Shown: positions 6,366-7,530 of the stretch, piece by piece
Layout: each line of letters begins with the position of its first letter
Numbering within the stretch: the stretch's first letter is position 1
Assembly: GCA_947305835.1 (NCBI GenBank)
Contig: CAMZEQ010000036.1
Coordinates: forward strand, 1-7,530
DNA: 7,530 nucleotides
Reading direction: 5' to 3'
Source: an uncultured Alphaproteobacteria bacterium
Lineage (GTDB): Bacteria; Pseudomonadota; Alphaproteobacteria; CAAHEQ01; UBA3637
The notes under the pieces: model-generated
What the model was told of the DNA's origin: nothing
Seen by the model: the letters and a program-made list of their open reading frames with translations, nothing else
The model's database searches: none
Position numbers and translations under genes: made by a program

Positions 6366-6378
6366 ATCAGTATAACAA
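6349..6378 (-). promoter_or_regulatory. Candidate promoter for the minus-strand regulator
   Basis: On the minus strand, TTGTTA (6378-6373) is followed after 18 bp by TATATC (6354-6349). The gene would start 25 bp downstream of the -10. It overlaps the plus-strand candidate, so the two genes would compete for polymerase if both are real. Pattern match only. Confidence 0.3.
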
Positions 6379-6391
6379 AAAGTGAAAAAAA

Positions 6392-7530
6392 ATGATAGGA
6401 TTATTTTTATATCAACTGCTTTTTATTTTATGTTTACCCGTTGGGGTAGCGATCTTTGTGTGGCGTTTTATCAAAGGCAAAGAAGACCATCATCGTTGGC
6501 GTGAACGTTGGGGAATTCCCGGATGTGCCCGTCCTGAGGGAAAATTGATTTGGATGCATGGGGCCAGTGTGGGCGAATGTTTATCCATGTTACCTTTAAT
6601 TCGCCGTATGTTAGAAAGGGATGAAAGATTGCATATTATGGTGACCAGCGGGACAACTACGTCGGCAAAATTGATGGCAACACGCTTGCCAGAACGTGCT
6701 TTTCACCATTATTTACCGGTTGATGTTCCTTTTGCTGTGACGCATTTGATCCGTCATTTTAAACCCCAGGCTGCTTATTGGTTTGAATCTGAGTTTTGGC
6801 CAACTACTTTAAATGCTTTTAAAAAAGCCGGAGTGCCATTGATTTTATTAAATGGTCGGATTTCAGACAGATCTTTTGCGCGTTGGCAAAAACATCCTGC
6901 TTTTATTAAAATGATGCTTTCTTGTTTTACCCTAACTTTGGGACAATCTGAAGAAGACAGACGTCGTTTGGAAGTATTGGGTAGTTCCAATACAGCTTGT
7001 GTCGGTAATATCAAATGTGCGGCACCGGCCAGTCCGTTTGATCCTTCGGAATTGGAAAAGTTAAAAGCGCAAATCGGCGATCGTCCTTGTTGGTGCGGGG
7101 CTTCCACCCATTTTAATGAAGAGGAGCAACTGGCCGATGTATTTTTGGCGCTGAAATCAGATTTTCCTGACTTGTTGATGATTTGTGTTCCCCGGCACCC
7201 GAATCGGGCGGATGAGATTCAAAAAATGTTTGAAAACAAAGGTTGTAAGGTGGCACGTCGTTCACAGCGTGAGGAAATTACCCCTGATATACAAGTTTAT
7301 TTGGCTGATACCATCGGTGAAATGGGGTTGTTGTATCAATTGACGCCGCTTGTTTTTGTGGGGGGTAGTTTGATTGATTTTGGGGGGCAAAATATGTTGG
7401 AACCCATGTATTGGTCTCGGGTGGTATTTGTGGGGCCTCACACGCAAAATTTCAGAGCTTTTATGGCTGCCGGCAAAGAGCAAAATGCGTTGATTGAAGT
7501 TCAAAGTAAAGAAGAATTGACTGAAAAAGT
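6392..7530 (+). CDS. waaA: 3-deoxy-D-manno-octulosonic acid (Kdo) transferase, 3' end outside window
   Basis: WaaA (KdtA) transfers Kdo from CMP-Kdo to the lipid A precursor at the cytoplasmic face of the inner membrane. The frame is open from the ATG at 6392 to the right edge: 379 residues of a protein usually near 420-430. An N-terminal membrane anchor (4-24) is followed by RERWG with E38 at the position of the catalytic Glu. Then come HGASVGE (56-62), TSGTTTSAKLM (85-95), FESEFWP (131-137), LNGRISDRS (153-161), VGNIK (204-208), GASTH (236-240), VPRHP (266-270), DTIGEMGLLY (306-315), GGSL (324-327), GGQNMLEP (331-338) and GPHTQNF (348-354), all in E. coli WaaA order. The usual GGHNPLE reads GGQNMLE. 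The start has only a weak AGTGA signal and a run of eight A. Whether it adds one or two Kdo residues cannot be told. Confidence 0.95.
   Translation, partial: MIGLFLYQLLFILCLPVGVAIFVWRFIKGKEDHHRWRERWGIPGCARPEGKLIWMHGASVGECLSMLPLIRRMLERDERLHIMVTSGTTTSAKLMATRLPERAFHHYLPVDVPFAVTHLIRHFKPQAAYWFESEFWPTTLNAFKKAGVPLILLNGRISDRSFARWQKHPAFIKMMLSCFTLTLGQSEEDRRRLEVLGSSNTACVGNIKCAAPASPFDPSELEKLKAQIGDRPCWCGASTHFNEEEQLADVFLALKSDFPDLLMICVPRHPNRADEIQKMFENKGCKVARRSQREEITPDIQVYLADTIGEMGLLYQLTPLVFVGGSLIDFGGQNMLEPMYWSRVVFVGPHTQNFRAFMAAGKEQNALIEVQSKEELTEK

Larger units (their letters stand above)
6325..6391. promoter_or_regulatory. Divergent intergenic promoter region between regulator and kdtA
   Basis: These 67 very AT-rich bases are the largest gap between genes in the window and must hold signals for both outward genes, unless kdtA is read from further upstream. 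They contain candidate sigma-70 promoters on both strands, a TTTTTTG-T-CAAAAAA palindrome, and TATAC/GTATA arms at 6351-6355 and 6370-6374. The palindrome and arms could be operators, but in such A/T-rich DNA they could also arise by chance. Confidence 0.6.

Noticed and set aside
6775..7504. Two minus-strand frames (6775-7107, 7262-7504)
   Set aside because: They are antisense to kdtA, whose plus-strand frame is open from 6392 to the window edge with conserved motifs throughout.

Overview
The window is a gene-dense stretch of chromosomal core genes from a Gram-negative bacterium, most likely an alphaproteobacterium. The support is the pairing of ftsK with lolA, an Hda protein of the alphaproteobacterial HdaA style (QLxFDL start and an APCN..AIAWIDR..DWP block), a DUF2066-like/AI-2E transporter/hda run, and an OmpR-type regulator with the alphaproteobacterial LTEKE...THTLESHIYALRQKI signature. 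The AT-rich coding sequence, TTG/TTA-dominated leucine codons and almost absent intergenic DNA resemble uncultured, host-associated Rhodospirillales-like lineages. That last placement is inference; no rRNA or other marker is present.

Layout. Positions 2-5822 are six plus-strand genes that read as one operon: a DUF2066-like protein (5' end outside the window), an AI-2E family permease, hda, ftsK, lolA and an exported ankyrin-like protein. Junctions are an 8-bp overlap, a 4-bp overlap, an 8-bp overlap, a 1-bp gap and a 20-bp gap, so translational coupling is likely throughout. An OmpR/PhoB-type regulator with a degenerate receiver lies on the minus strand (5815-6324); its stop codon overlaps that of the ankyrin-like gene. 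A 67-bp divergent promoter region (6325-6391) separates it from kdtA/waaA (Kdo transferase), which starts at 6392 and runs off the right edge. No stretch above 100 bp lacks a gene. No RNA gene, insertion sequence, CRISPR array or phage gene was seen.

How the genes fit together. Hda limits re-initiation by promoting DnaA-ATP hydrolysis at the sliding clamp. FtsK pumps the replicated terminus through the septum. LolA carries lipoproteins across the periplasm, and KdtA builds the lipid A-Kdo core. The segment therefore combines chromosome-cycle and envelope-assembly functions. I see no evidence of a new defence or mobile system. The points most worth following are the FtsK gamma-domain recognition-helix substitutions, the exported ankyrin-like protein directly after lolA, the phosphorylation-site-lacking regulator facing kdtA, and a sharp base-composition step near position 90.
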